Assembly: GCA_964510205.1 (NCBI GenBank)
Contig: CAZEBW010000001.1
Coordinates: forward strand, 89,034-153,033
Direction: 5' to 3'
From: CAZEBW01 sp964510205
GTDB lineage: Bacteria; Chloroflexota; Anaerolineae; VGOG01
DNA: 64,000 nucleotides
In this document: piece after piece, positions 25,418 through 33,311 of the stretch
Position numbering within the stretch: position 1 is the stretch's first letter
How the letters are laid out: each line of letters opens with the position of its first letter
Notes under the pieces: model-generated
Seen by the model: only the letters and a program-made list of their open reading frames with translations
Database searches by the model: none
Told to the model about the DNA's origin: nothing
Program-made: the position numbers and the translations under genes

Positions 25418-25933
25418 CTATTCTCTCTGCTTGGTGCGTCTCTCGAAGAAATAACCTATGCCCCGCACGTTGTGGATGTATTCCGGGGCCCCAGGCTCCT
25501 TCACCAGCTTTTGCCGCAGACGGGTGATGTGCGGCCGGATGAGATAGCGAGCATCTCTCTCGTCCAGCTCGTAGCCCTGGGCCTCAAGCACCAACTCCTG
25601 GCAGCTAATCACCTGGCCAGCGTTGCGCATCAGGCAGAACAAGATGTCGAACTCGGTGGGAGTCAGATCAACAGGCCGGTCGCCCAAAGTGACCACGTGC
25701 TCGACCGGATTCAGGGCCAGCTCCCTGAAGGTTAGTGTCTGGGCAGCAGAATAGGGGGTCTGAGAAACGCCAACCTCAGCCACATCCGGCCCCAGAGCAG
25801 ACGAGGCCAACAACCGACGACTGGTTTCCAGATATTCTCGCGTGTTCTCGGCTATTGTCTCAAGCAGCGCCTCGATGCGCCCCAGAGATTCCAATATCTC
25901 GCCGGCCCAGTCCAACGTCTCTTCTTCGCCCAT
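25418..25933 (-). CDS. Stand-alone OmpR/PhoB-type winged-helix DNA-binding protein
   Basis: 171 residues. The C-terminal 95 residues are a Trans_reg_C winged helix: VDLTPTEFDILFCLMRNAGQ, ELVLEAQGY, IRPHITRLRQKL and the IHNVRGIGYFF wing. The N-terminal 70 residues are helical, with no Asp-containing receiver, so phosphorylation by a kinase is not expected. Such receiver-less proteins occur as atypical regulators. No neighbour suggests its target. Confidence 0.8.
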   Translation of the reverse strand: MGEEETLDWAGEILESLGRIEALLETIAENTREYLETSRRLLASSALGPDVAEVGVSQTPYSAAQTLTFRELALNPVEHVVTLGDRPVDLTPTEFDILFCLMRNAGQVISCQELVLEAQGYELDERDARYLIRPHITRLRQKLVKEPGAPEYIHNVRGIGYFFERRTKQRE

Positions 25934-26091
25934 CCTGCCTTCCGCCCCTCTCTGGGGGTGAACCCGATGCCCTGCGCCCGAAGAACGGCCATAGTATACT
26001 ACAACTTGCCGATATACACAAGCAGATCAGTACAAACACCGAGAAACAGTGCACAATGCCGGCAAATACAGTTGTCCCAAGAGCATGGCGT

Positions 26092-26132
26092 GAAAAAGCA
26101 CAAGAGCCACCAGGCTGGTATGCCGGTGGCTC
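26092..26132 (-). terminator. Possible terminator of the nrd operon lipoprotein gene
   Basis: GAGCCACC (26104-26111) pairs with GGTGGCTC (26125-26132); on the minus strand a T5 run follows after six bases. It lies beyond the repeat element that follows the lipoprotein gene. Confidence 0.4.
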
Positions 26133-26168
26133 ATTACTTTGGATGACTCCCCCGAAGAAAGCAGCGTG

Positions 26169-26274
26169 AAGACCCTAAAGGTTTTGAATAAGAAGGTTCG
26201 AATGGATTTTCTCGCACTCAGCGTCTGTTCCAGGCAAAGAAATCGAGCTTTCTATCGAAAACCTTTAGGGTCTT
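26169..26274. repeat. 106-base inverted-repeat element, AGACCCTAAAGG family, copy 1
   Basis: Perfect 17-base terminal inverted repeats: AAGACCCTAAAGGTTTT and AAAACCTTTAGGGTCTT. About 89 percent identical over 106 bases to copy 2 at 30274-30379, and homology runs a further dozen bases to the left (AAAGCAGCGTG). No coding capacity. The rest of 25934-26168 holds only the hairpin listed above. Confidence 0.9.
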
Positions 26275-26288
26275 GGCAAAGAGCCACG

Positions 26289-26897
26289 TCATTCGGCGCC
26301 AAAACGCAGGCTTTCGAGCATGGCTTCGAAGATGGGCCAGTTTTGATCCCACTCACTGAGCGGGGCATCGGCGACGATGGCGGCGGAAACCCTCGCTGCG
26401 CCCTCGCCGTCTGCCATCCCGACCAGGTAGACCTTGTGCCTGACGCCAGAGGCAGCATGGACGTACTCCGCGGTGAGCTTGCGGCCTCCCCTCTCGCCGA
26501 GAAGCAGCGGCGCGGCCTCACCGACCTGCCAGTCCTGTTTGGCCTCACCGCCCAACGCCTGGACAAGAGACAGCGCTTCATCTAGAATCTGATCGGCATC
26601 CCGGCCTTCATCCCATCCGGAGAGAACAATCAGCTCAGGCGCGCTCTCCTCCACCGTCTCCCTGAAGATCATGGCGTCGAGGCCCTCCAACACCGTCCTC
26701 TCCACGATCCACCCCTCGGGGTACTGGATGGATAGCTTGGCCTCCTCGTCGGCGTAGGTTTTGAAATCCCCTGAAGCCAGCGGGGTGGGCATCGGGGTCG
26801 CAGCGGGCGGCGCGGGCGTGCAGGAGAGCAGCGAGACCACGAGCAGCGTCAGCAAGCCCACCATCGAGACGAGCCGATAGGTCCGGGACCGCATCAT
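26289..26897 (-). CDS. Lipoprotein with PsbP/DUF1795-like domain
   Basis: 202 residues from the ATG at 26897, which overlaps the nrdG stop. The signal ends in VVSLLSC, a usable lipobox, followed by a Pro/Thr linker. The rest has FKTYADEEAKLSIQYPEGW, a pattern seen in PsbP-like and DUF1795 lipoproteins, and ends with EAMLESLRF, also common there. Function unknown; membrane-anchored, outward facing. It is co-transcribed with nrdG, but a role in nucleotide reduction is not implied. Confidence 0.7.
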   Translation of the reverse strand: MMRSRTYRLVSMVGLLTLLVVSLLSCTPAPPAATPMPTPLASGDFKTYADEEAKLSIQYPEGWIVERTVLEGLDAMIFRETVEESAPELIVLSGWDEGRDADQILDEALSLVQALGGEAKQDWQVGEAAPLLLGERGGRKLTAEYVHAASGVRHKVYLVGMADGEGAARVSAAIVADAPLSEWDQNWPIFEAMLESLRFGAE

Positions 26898-27589
26898 AAT
26901 CCTCTCACCTCCACCTCCCCTACCCATCTCTCCGCTGCCTGGGCCATCTCCAGCAGCGTCTGGGCTGGATAGGGAGCGATCTCTCTAAAGCGGGCGGCAA
27001 GGGCTCCCTGGGGACGAAATTGCTGCAGGACGTACTTCTCAGCACCGCTGATCAGCCTGGCCATCTCCTCGACGTCCTCAGGAGCCACGATGCCCAGCGC
27101 CACCGTGGTGCGGAACTCGTGGTCTATGCCCGACGACAGGATCAGCCGCACGCTCTCTTCGATCCGCTGCACGTCCACCGGCACGCCTGCCGCCAGATGA
27201 TACTTCGACAGCGGGGCCTTGATGTCCATAGCCACGTAATCCAGCAGCTCCTGCTCCAACAGCTCTCTGAGCGCCTGGGGGCGATAGCCGTTGGTGTCCA
27301 GTTTGATGGCCAAGCCCAGTCCTTTCAGCTCGCCCACGAAACTGCCGATGCCTGGCCGCAAGGTTGGCTCGCCGCCGGTGATCACCACCCCATCAATCAG
27401 ACCCCGTCGCCGTGTCAGGAACCGGAAGATCTCGACGGGGTCAAGGTCTGGCAAGGTCTGCGGATGTAGCACTAGCTTCGAATTCTGACAGTAGGGACAG
27501 CGAAGGTTGCAGCCGCCGGTGAAGACGACGGTGGCGATCCTCCCCGGATAGTCAATGAGCGAGGTTTTCACCCACCCCTTGATCTGCAT
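26894..27589 (-). CDS. nrdG: Anaerobic ribonucleotide reductase activase (radical SAM)
   Basis: 231 residues. GGCNLRCPYCQNS near residue 25 is the CxxxCxxC 4Fe-4S motif; VVITGGEPTL near residue 68 binds SAM. The enzyme makes the glycyl radical in NrdD. The length and the DYPGRIATVVF opening fit the NrdG/pyruvate formate-lyase activase-like group that accompanies class III reductases in this kind of locus. It overlaps the glycyl-radical subunit gene by 22 bases, which supports a direct link between the two. Confidence 0.9.
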   Translation of the reverse strand: MQIKGWVKTSLIDYPGRIATVVFTGGCNLRCPYCQNSKLVLHPQTLPDLDPVEIFRFLTRRRGLIDGVVITGGEPTLRPGIGSFVGELKGLGLAIKLDTNGYRPQALRELLEQELLDYVAMDIKAPLSKYHLAAGVPVDVQRIEESVRLILSSGIDHEFRTTVALGIVAPEDVEEMARLISGAEKYVLQQFRPQGALAARFREIAPYPAQTLLEMAQAAERWVGEVEVRGL

Positions 27590-27741
27590 CTGTCAACTGT
27601 CCTGACCTCCACCACGTATTCCTCGCGCTCGGCATACTCCTGCTTCTTGCCCACGTTCCAGTTCCGCACGGGACGCAGATAGCCGACAATGCGAGAGTAA
27701 ACCTCACAAGGCACCTTTCTCTTCGACTGCGAGTTTGTCAT
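27568..27741 (-). CDS. nrdD: Detached glycyl-radical subunit of NrdD
   Basis: 57 residues from the ATG at 27741 (AAGGAGACG ahead). The core, CEVYSRIVGYLRPVRNW then NVGKKQEYAER, is the C-terminal glycyl-radical segment of class III reductases; Gly20 would carry the radical. Normally this forms the end of NrdD, but the large NrdD here stops just before it. It works only with the large subunit, activated by NrdG. A small-subunit arrangement is the best reading; a frameshift cannot explain it, since 281 bases with repeats and a fresh start separate the two. Confidence 0.8.
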   Translation of the reverse strand: MTNSQSKRKVPCEVYSRIVGYLRPVRNWNVGKKQEYAEREEYVVEVRTVDRCRSRGG

Positions 27742-27779
27742 TTCACGTCTCCTTCTCATCGCATGGTGACAAAAGCGAC

Positions 27780-28006
27780 ACGCTCGCTCGCGATGGATTG
27801 TCAAATCGCATTGCGGTAAAAGTAACACTTCCACGCTCGCGATGGATTGCGTGCAAGCTTCGCTTGCCTACCATCGCCCGGCGGCTGGATCTGGCGATCC
27901 AGCCGGAGCAAAGTGTGACTTTTACCCTAGTGCGTCAAATCCGTCGCTTTCCGTGGCTGGATCTGGCGATCTAATCGGAGCGAGGTGCGACTTCTGCCCT
28001 GATGCT
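27780..28006. repeat. Repeat cluster between the two nrdD genes
   Basis: Two direct copies of about 50 bases (27883-27932 and 27955-28004, 72-base period) start GGCTGGATCTGGCGATC and share CGGAGC, GTGNGACTT and CCCT blocks. GCTCGCGATGGATTG occurs at about 27788 and 27836 in further degenerate copies. GGATCTGGCGATCC is the same palindromic core as in 6345-6366 and 36899-36912. Confidence 0.7.
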
Positions 28007-28022
28007 TCTGGTCTCTTGCCTC

Positions 28023-30095
28023 TCAAGGTTGGATGGTCACGCCAAAACGGGCTAAGTCCTCTTCTGTGTGTTCAAAGGGGCAGTAGGTGTGTTCGCCGGG
28101 CAGATAGCCGTGGATGGGACAGATGCTGAACGTGGGGGTGAGCGTATAATACGGCAGGCGGAAGTTCTCAGCGATGCGCCGCACCAACAGGCGCGCCTGC
28201 CGCCAGTCGTCTATCCTCTCGCCCAGGAAGGCGTGGAACACCGTCCCGCCGGTGTAAAGCACCTGCAGGTCGTCCTGGTGCTCCAAAGCCTCGAAGACGT
28301 CGTCGGTATGGCCCACCGGCAAGTGGGTGGAGTTGGTGTAATAGGGCGCTTCGTCCGTGCCCGAAGTGACGATGGCCGCGAACTTGGCCTTGTCCGCCTT
28401 GGCCAGCCGATAGCTGGCCCCCTCGGCGGGGGTGGCTTCCAGGTTGTAGAGGCTGCCCGCCTCCGCCTGGAAAGTCTTCAGCTTCTCTCGCATAAATTGA
28501 AGCGTTTTCAGAGCGAACGCCTTGCCGTCGGGGTGGGCGATGCTCACTCCCAGGAAGTTGAGGCAGGCCTCGTTCATGCCGTTCAGCCCGATGGTGGAGA
28601 AGTGGTTGGCCCAGTAAGCACCCCCCATCTTCTTGATAGCCGCCAGATAGTGCCTGGCGTAGGGGTACAGGCCCCTCTCGGTGAACCTCTCCAGGGTCTT
28701 GCGCTTGATCTCCAGGCTGGTCTTGGCCACCTCCATCAGCCGTTCCAGGCGGCGGAAGAAATCCGCCTCGTCTGCGGCCAGATAGCCGAGGCGGGCCAGG
28801 TTGATGGTCACCACGCCGATGCTGCCGGTGAGGGGATTGGCGCCGAAATAGCCGCCGCCCCGCTTGCGCAGCTCGCGGTTGTCGAGCCTAAGCCGGCAGC
28901 ACATGCTCCTGGCGTCCTCCGGGTCCAGATCGCTGTTGACGAAATTGGCGAAATAGGGGATGCCATACTTAGCCGTCATCTGCCAGATGGCGTCGGGGAG
29001 GGAGTTGTCCCAGTCGAAATCTTTGGAGATGTTGTAGGTGGGAATGGGAAAGGTGAACACCCGCCCTTTGGCGTCCCCCTCCAACATCACCTCGGCGAAG
29101 GCGCGATTGATGAGGTCCATCTCGTGGGCGAAGTCGCCGTAGGTCTCCTCCTGAAACTGGCCGCCGATGATGACGGGCGTGTCGCGCAAGGTGTTGGGCG
29201 GGACCAGGTCCATGGTCAGATTCGTGAAAGGGCACTGGAAGCCAACTCTAGTGGGCACGTTGATGTTGAAGACGAACTCCTGAACAGCCTGCTTGACGCC
29301 GCGATAGTCCAGCCCGTCGTAGCGGACGAAGGGAGCTAACAGGGTATCGAAGTTGGAGAAAGCTTGAGCGCCGGCTGATTCCCCCTGGAGGGTGTAGAAG
29401 AAATTCACGATCTGCCCCAAGGCCGAGCGGAGGTGCTTGGGAGGCTTGCTCTCCGTCTTGGTGGGCACGCCGCCGAATCCCCTGATCAGCAGGTCCTGCA
29501 GGTCCCAGCCGCAGCAGTAGGCAGCGAGGATGGAGATGTCGTGAATGTGGAAGTCCCCTTCCACGTGGGCCTCCCGCGCCTCCGGGGGATAGATCTTGTG
29601 CAGCCAGTATTGGGCCGAGATAGAGGAAGCGACGTGGAAGTTCAGCCCTTGGAGGGAGTAGTTCATGTTAGCGTTCTCGTTCACCCTCCAATCGGACCAA
29701 TCCAGGTAGTCGTCCATGAGCTTCAGGCCGTCCAGGAGCAGCTTCTCTGTGTCTCGGACCTGGGCGCGCTGCTCGCGGTAGAGGATGTAGGACTTGGCCA
29801 TGCGGACGTAGCCGTTCTCGATGAGCACGGCCTCCACCAAGTCCTGGATCTCTTCCACCGAGGGAACCTGGCCCTGGTCGAAGAACTCCCTCTCCAGGGG
29901 GGCAACGACGGCGTCGGTAATCCGCTCCACGTCCTTTCTGCCGTCCTCCTGCCCCACCGCCTGTGCCGCCTTGAAGATGGCGCTGACAATCCTCTCGCGG
30001 TCGAAAGGCACAATTCGGCCATCTCGTTTTTGCACCTGGGCTACGGGTACGCTCAACTCTTCCTCCTGCGTCTTAGATTCTCCGTCACTTCTCAT
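28023..30095 (-). CDS. nrdD: Anaerobic ribonucleoside-triphosphate reductase, large subunit without glycyl-radical tail
   Basis: 690 residues. An ATP-cone regulatory domain opens it (QKRDGRIVPFDRERIVSAIF, about 15-100), then the ten-stranded barrel, with the FQCPFTN thiyl-radical Cys near residue 297 and MCCRLRLDNRELRKRGGGYF near 400. The end has ICPIHGY and TYCPFEH, the first part of the zinc region, and stops at GVTIQP, where normal NrdD continues to the glycyl radical loop. That loop is encoded at 27568-27741. It reduces NTPs to dNTPs without oxygen, formate usually being the reductant. No in-frame truncation signs elsewhere. Confidence 0.93.
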   Translation of the reverse strand: MRSDGESKTQEEELSVPVAQVQKRDGRIVPFDRERIVSAIFKAAQAVGQEDGRKDVERITDAVVAPLEREFFDQGQVPSVEEIQDLVEAVLIENGYVRMAKSYILYREQRAQVRDTEKLLLDGLKLMDDYLDWSDWRVNENANMNYSLQGLNFHVASSISAQYWLHKIYPPEAREAHVEGDFHIHDISILAAYCCGWDLQDLLIRGFGGVPTKTESKPPKHLRSALGQIVNFFYTLQGESAGAQAFSNFDTLLAPFVRYDGLDYRGVKQAVQEFVFNINVPTRVGFQCPFTNLTMDLVPPNTLRDTPVIIGGQFQEETYGDFAHEMDLINRAFAEVMLEGDAKGRVFTFPIPTYNISKDFDWDNSLPDAIWQMTAKYGIPYFANFVNSDLDPEDARSMCCRLRLDNRELRKRGGGYFGANPLTGSIGVVTINLARLGYLAADEADFFRRLERLMEVAKTSLEIKRKTLERFTERGLYPYARHYLAAIKKMGGAYWANHFSTIGLNGMNEACLNFLGVSIAHPDGKAFALKTLQFMREKLKTFQAEAGSLYNLEATPAEGASYRLAKADKAKFAAIVTSGTDEAPYYTNSTHLPVGHTDDVFEALEHQDDLQVLYTGGTVFHAFLGERIDDWRQARLLVRRIAENFRLPYYTLTPTFSICPIHGYLPGEHTYCPFEHTEEDLARFGVTIQP

Positions 30096-30116
30096 AGATG
30101 CCTCGGCCTGAGCTCC

Positions 30117-30256
30117 GCCGTGGCATGAAGTGCCACGGCTACGAAGCTACCACCCCGTAAACGGGGTTCCTAAGCCCGATTCATCGGGCGCTGCTCTGTA
30201 GCACGGCCACGCCTGTCCTGAGCAAGGTCGAAGGGTCATGGCCGTGTGCTCCTACC
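30117..30256. repeat. Row of four hairpins upstream of nrdD
   Basis: CCGTGGCA/TGCCACGG, ACCCCGT/ACGGGGT, GCCCGAT/ATCGGGC and AGCACGGCCA/TGGCCGTGTGCT follow one another within 140 bases. They resemble remnants of short palindromic repeats. Transcribed towards nrdD they would lie in its leader only if the promoter is upstream of 30256. Confidence 0.5.
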
Positions 30257-30273
30257 CTGAAAAAAGCGGCGTG

Positions 30274-30379
30274 GAGACCCTAAAGGTTTTGAAAATGAAG
30301 GTTCGAATTGATTTTCTTGCATTCAGCGCCTGTTCCAAGCAGAGAAAACAAGCTTTCTATCAAAAACCTTTAGGGTCTT
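30274..30379. repeat. 106-base inverted-repeat element, AGACCCTAAAGG family, copy 2
   Basis: Terminal inverted repeats AGACCCTAAAGGTTTT and AAAACCTTTAGGGTCT (16 bases perfect). Twelve or so differences from copy 1 at 26169-26274; same orientation. The two copies bracket the nrdD-nrdD small-nrdG-lipoprotein operon. 30380-30497 is AT-rich without features I recognise. Confidence 0.9.
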
Positions 30380-30497
30380 GCCAGCAGCCCACCTTCTTTC
30401 AGTAGAGTCATGAATTGCAACACCAGTCTTCATCTAACCGACTTTTCATCTTCCGATCATAGCTAAAGCGACATCCCATCATCCATGACTGGAATGC

Positions 30498-30977
30498 TTA
30501 TACCATGAATTCTCTTGCCCTACTTATTATCTGAGCGCATATCGTGCGAGCTTCCCCGGCCGAATCGTTCTCACGTAAGGTCTGCCCTTGTAGTAGTCTA
30601 TGGACAGCTTGATCTAAGCTCATCCCTAACTGCTTTAGGGTGGGATCTTGTTCAGCCTCTAGTGTCACACGTACTCTCTCTAACGGCACTAGTACTCTAT
30701 TTGTTATCTCTATGTTTGCACTCACATCCCATTTCTCTCCCTTAGCCTCTGCTATGAAGTAGGTGCGCAGTCTTATCACCTCCTCAAGCAGTGCTTCTGT
30801 CCTATCGACTATTCCTTGTAGATCACTTCTTCTCCACCGTCTCTTCTGATCATTCAGTGCCCACCTTCTCTCAAGCCAGCTACCGAAAAAACCCAACGCG
30901 CCACCTATCAAAACACCCAACAAGCCAGCTATGGTAGCAAGGTTTTCCAGTACAACTTCAATCCAACCAGCTTGCAT
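30498..30977 (-). CDS. Hypothetical single-pass membrane protein
   Basis: 159 residues; ATG at 30977 after a strong TAGGAGG. One membrane segment at residues about 13-34 (IAGLLGVLIGGALGFFG), then a basic stretch (ERRWALNDQKRRWRR) and a helical cytosolic domain. No family recognised. Codon use is more AT-rich than the neighbours, so it may be a recent arrival. It stands between a repeat element and nrdR, with no evident functional link. Confidence 0.55.
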   Translation of the reverse strand: MQAGWIEVVLENLATIAGLLGVLIGGALGFFGSWLERRWALNDQKRRWRRSDLQGIVDRTEALLEEVIRLRTYFIAEAKGEKWDVSANIEITNRVLVPLERVRVTLEAEQDPTLKQLGMSLDQAVHRLLQGQTLRENDSAGEARTICAQIISRAREFMV

Positions 30978-31084
30978 GTTCGCTTACCTCCTAAGATGCT
31001 CTTGGGCAAACGAAGGGCGGTTTTGTGCAGCCACCTCGAAAGCATAACCACACAGAAACCTTTTATAAACCAACCTCAACTGCC

Positions 31085-31549
31085 CTACACCCCCGCCTCC
31101 CGCCTCTTCCTCTCCAGCAACCTTTCGATCTCCTGCGCCAGGCTCTCCACGTCGGCGAAGCGGCGGTAAACAGAGGCAAAGCGGACGTAGGCCACGTCGT
31201 CTAACCCCCGCAGCGACTCCATCACCATCTCGCCAATCATCCGGCTCTCTACCTCCCCATCCCCTTGACCGTACAGCTTCCCCTCGATATCACTAACCAA
31301 TTCCTCGATGGCCTCGGTGGAGATGGGCCGCTTGGTGCACGCCTTGCGCACGCCCGCCAGGAGCTTGCCGCGGTCGAACTCCTCCCGCCGCCCATCAGCC
31401 TTGACTACCATCAGCCGCAAGGGCGCCACCCGCTCATAGGTCGTGAACCGCTGCCCGCAATCCTTACACTCTCGCCGCCGACGGACGCCCTCACCAGAAC
31501 TGCGGGTGTCTACGACCTTGGACTTGCTGCCACAAAACGGACACTGCAT
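31085..31549 (-). CDS. nrdR: Transcriptional repressor NrdR
   Basis: 154 residues from the ATG at 31549, six bases after GGAGGG; the open frame extends 18 residues upstream, but family members start at MQCPFC. Zinc ribbon: CPFC near residue 3 and CKDC near 31; ATP-cone from residue about 48 (VVKADGRREEFDRGKLLAG) to 140. It represses ribonucleotide reductase operons when dATP is high. The nrdD set lies about 1.5 kb downstream on the same strand. Confidence 0.95.
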   Translation of the reverse strand: MQCPFCGSKSKVVDTRSSGEGVRRRRECKDCGQRFTTYERVAPLRLMVVKADGRREEFDRGKLLAGVRKACTKRPISTEAIEELVSDIEGKLYGQGDGEVESRMIGEMVMESLRGLDDVAYVRFASVYRRFADVESLAQEIERLLERKRREAGV

Positions 31550-31597
31550 CTTCAGCCCTCCCTGATGATCATGATGATTCGAGTCCAATGCATCGCA

Positions 31598-31645
31598 CCA
31601 CAACAGGTAGTAGTATGTCTAACATAAAACTACAATATGTTGTGG
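31598..31645 (-). promoter_or_regulatory. Possible NrdR box pair upstream of nrdR
   Basis: CTACAATATGTTGTGG (31630-31645) agrees with the NrdR box consensus (ACACAATATATTGTGT-like) at 13 of 16 positions. A weak second box, CCACAACAGGTAGTAG (31598-31613, about 9 of 16), lies exactly 32 bases away, the usual three-turn spacing. Suggests autoregulation. Confidence 0.45.
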
Positions 31646-31750
31646 CGCGAGCTACTGATAATGATACCACAAAAGGGCTGGATTGGCAAGGGAAAAAGCC
31701 ATAATTTGGCACGAATCTCGAAATTTTAAGCTTTTAGCGAGACCATAAGC

Positions 31751-31787
31751 AGTAATCGTGACGGATGGTGAATCCGTCACGATTACT
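31751..31787. repeat. Perfect long palindrome of the GGAT-ATCC type
   Basis: AGTAATCGTGACGGAT and ATCCGTCACGATTACT are inverted around GGTGA. It lies in the 440-base gap 31646-32084 between ftsZ and nrdR. Near 31845-31886 a GCCGCCGCGTCA-type inverted pair follows. No credible gene in this gap. Confidence 0.65.
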
Positions 31788-32084
31788 GAAGTAATGGAAA
31801 AAGATGCACAGCAGGATGGCCAGGCAATGAGCACGGCCAACCCCACACTGCCGCCGCGTCAACGAGTGACGTGTGGCAGCGGCGCCTTACTCCATTGGCG
31901 CACTGAATCCCAGCCTAACTTTCCGAGAGATGTCCAGGGGATCGCCAAGCAGGCGGAACTAGGCCGCCGCTTATTGGGCCAGGCTTACAACACCAAGCGA
32001 CAAACGCGCACTCGTCCTGAGGCCAGTGCACTTAACTGGCATCAAAGGGATTCCCCAGAGCAATCTTAGCTCCACTGACCTTGC

Positions 32085-33140
32085 TCAGCGGCGCAGGAAG
32101 GCTGGAATGTCTACGTCGTCCTTATCGAAAGCGCGCACCGGGAACTCGATGGGCCGCTTAGCAGCGGCGGCAACGGGCCTTCGCCGCTCCGTCCCGTCGA
32201 ATCCAGTAGCGATGACCGTGATCTGGATGTGGTCCTCCATATCCGGATCAATGACCGCCCCAAAGATGATGTTGACCTCTGGATGCGCCGTCTCCTGGAT
32301 GATCTCCGCCGCCTGGTTGACCTCAAACAGGCTTAGATCGGGGCCGCCGTTGACGTTGAACAGGATGCCCCGCGCCCCGTCAATGGTGATATCCAGCAGA
32401 GAGCTGGAGATAGCCGCCTGCGCCGCCTCGACGGCGCGGTTGTCGCCGCTGGCCCGACCGATGGCCATCAGTGCGGCCCCGCCCTCATCCATGATGGAAC
32501 GCACGTCAGCGAAGTCCAGGTTGATCAGCCCAGGCACAGTGATCAACTCGGAGATGCCCTGGATGCCCTGGCGCAAGACATCGTCGGCCACCCCAAACGC
32601 CTCCTGGATAGACGCCCTCTTGTCCACGATCTCCAGCAAGCGGTCATTGGGGATCACGATGAGCGTGTCCACCTCGCTCTTGAGCTTCTGGATGCCCTCC
32701 TCAGCCACTTGCTGACGGCGCTTGCCCTCGAAGCTGAAGGGCCTGGTGACCACGCCAATGGTCAGGGCGCCCACCTCTTTGGCGATTTGGCCAATGATAG
32801 GCGAGGCTCCCGTCCCGGTCCCGCCGCCGATGCCGGCGGTCAGGAAGACCATGTCCGAACCCTTGAGGGCCTCGTACAGCTCGTCGCTGGACTCCTCGGC
32901 GGCCTTCAGGCCATTTTCGGGATCGCCGCCCGAGCCCAAGCCTTTGGTCAGCTTGTCGCCGATGCGGACCCGTTTGGGGGCCTTGGACAGCATCAGGGCC
33001 TGGGCATCGGTGTTCACGGCAATGAACTCCACCCCCTGCAGCCCCTCCTCTATCATGCGGTTGACGGCGTTGGAACCACCGCCACCGACACCCACCACTT
33101 TGATCTGAGCGAAATTTTCCACTTCTTGTCTGCCTTGCAT
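32085..33140 (-). CDS. ftsZ: Cell division GTPase FtsZ
   Basis: 351 residues. GGGTGTGASP tubulin signature near residue 105, T7 loop NLDFADVRSIM near 207, and a conserved C-terminal peptide DDVDIPAFLRR that docks FtsA. It polymerises into the division ring. ATG after GGAGG. It is the last gene of the dcw cluster on this strand; an inverted-repeat element lies between it and ftsA, so it may also have its own promoter. The linker before the C-terminal peptide is short. Confidence 0.98.
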   Translation of the reverse strand: MQGRQEVENFAQIKVVGVGGGGSNAVNRMIEEGLQGVEFIAVNTDAQALMLSKAPKRVRIGDKLTKGLGSGGDPENGLKAAEESSDELYEALKGSDMVFLTAGIGGGTGTGASPIIGQIAKEVGALTIGVVTRPFSFEGKRRQQVAEEGIQKLKSEVDTLIVIPNDRLLEIVDKRASIQEAFGVADDVLRQGIQGISELITVPGLINLDFADVRSIMDEGGAALMAIGRASGDNRAVEAAQAAISSSLLDITIDGARGILFNVNGGPDLSLFEVNQAAEIIQETAHPEVNIIFGAVIDPDMEDHIQITVIATGFDGTERRRPVAAAAKRPIEFPVRAFDKDDVDIPAFLRR

Positions 33141-33196
33141 CTTTTTCCTCCTTGCAATATTGTCTGCTTCTGACGAATCTCGATCGTACCTAAAAA

Positions 33197-33298
33197 ACAG
33201 AAACCAGGTTTTTGGCTGACATGAGACACCTTCTCACACCCCAGGAGACCCCAAGAGAACAAACCGTTTGCTCAGGTAGGGAAAAAACCTGGTTTCTT
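33197..33298. repeat. Inverted-repeat element, GAAACCAGG family, copy B
   Basis: Left end CAGAAACCAGGTTTTTGGC, right end GGGAAAAAACCTGGTTTC. About 100 bases, between ftsA and ftsZ. Same ends as 22629-22735. Confidence 0.75.
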
Positions 33299-33311
33299 CA
33301 CCCACCGGACC

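Noticed and set aside
28068..29339. Long plus-strand frame of 423 codons
   Set aside because: It is antisense to nrdD, has no domain pattern and follows from the codon bias of the GC-rich gene opposite.
31758..32069. Plus-strand frame of 103 codons
   Set aside because: Begins inside a palindrome, lacks a ribosome site and has no recognisable protein pattern.
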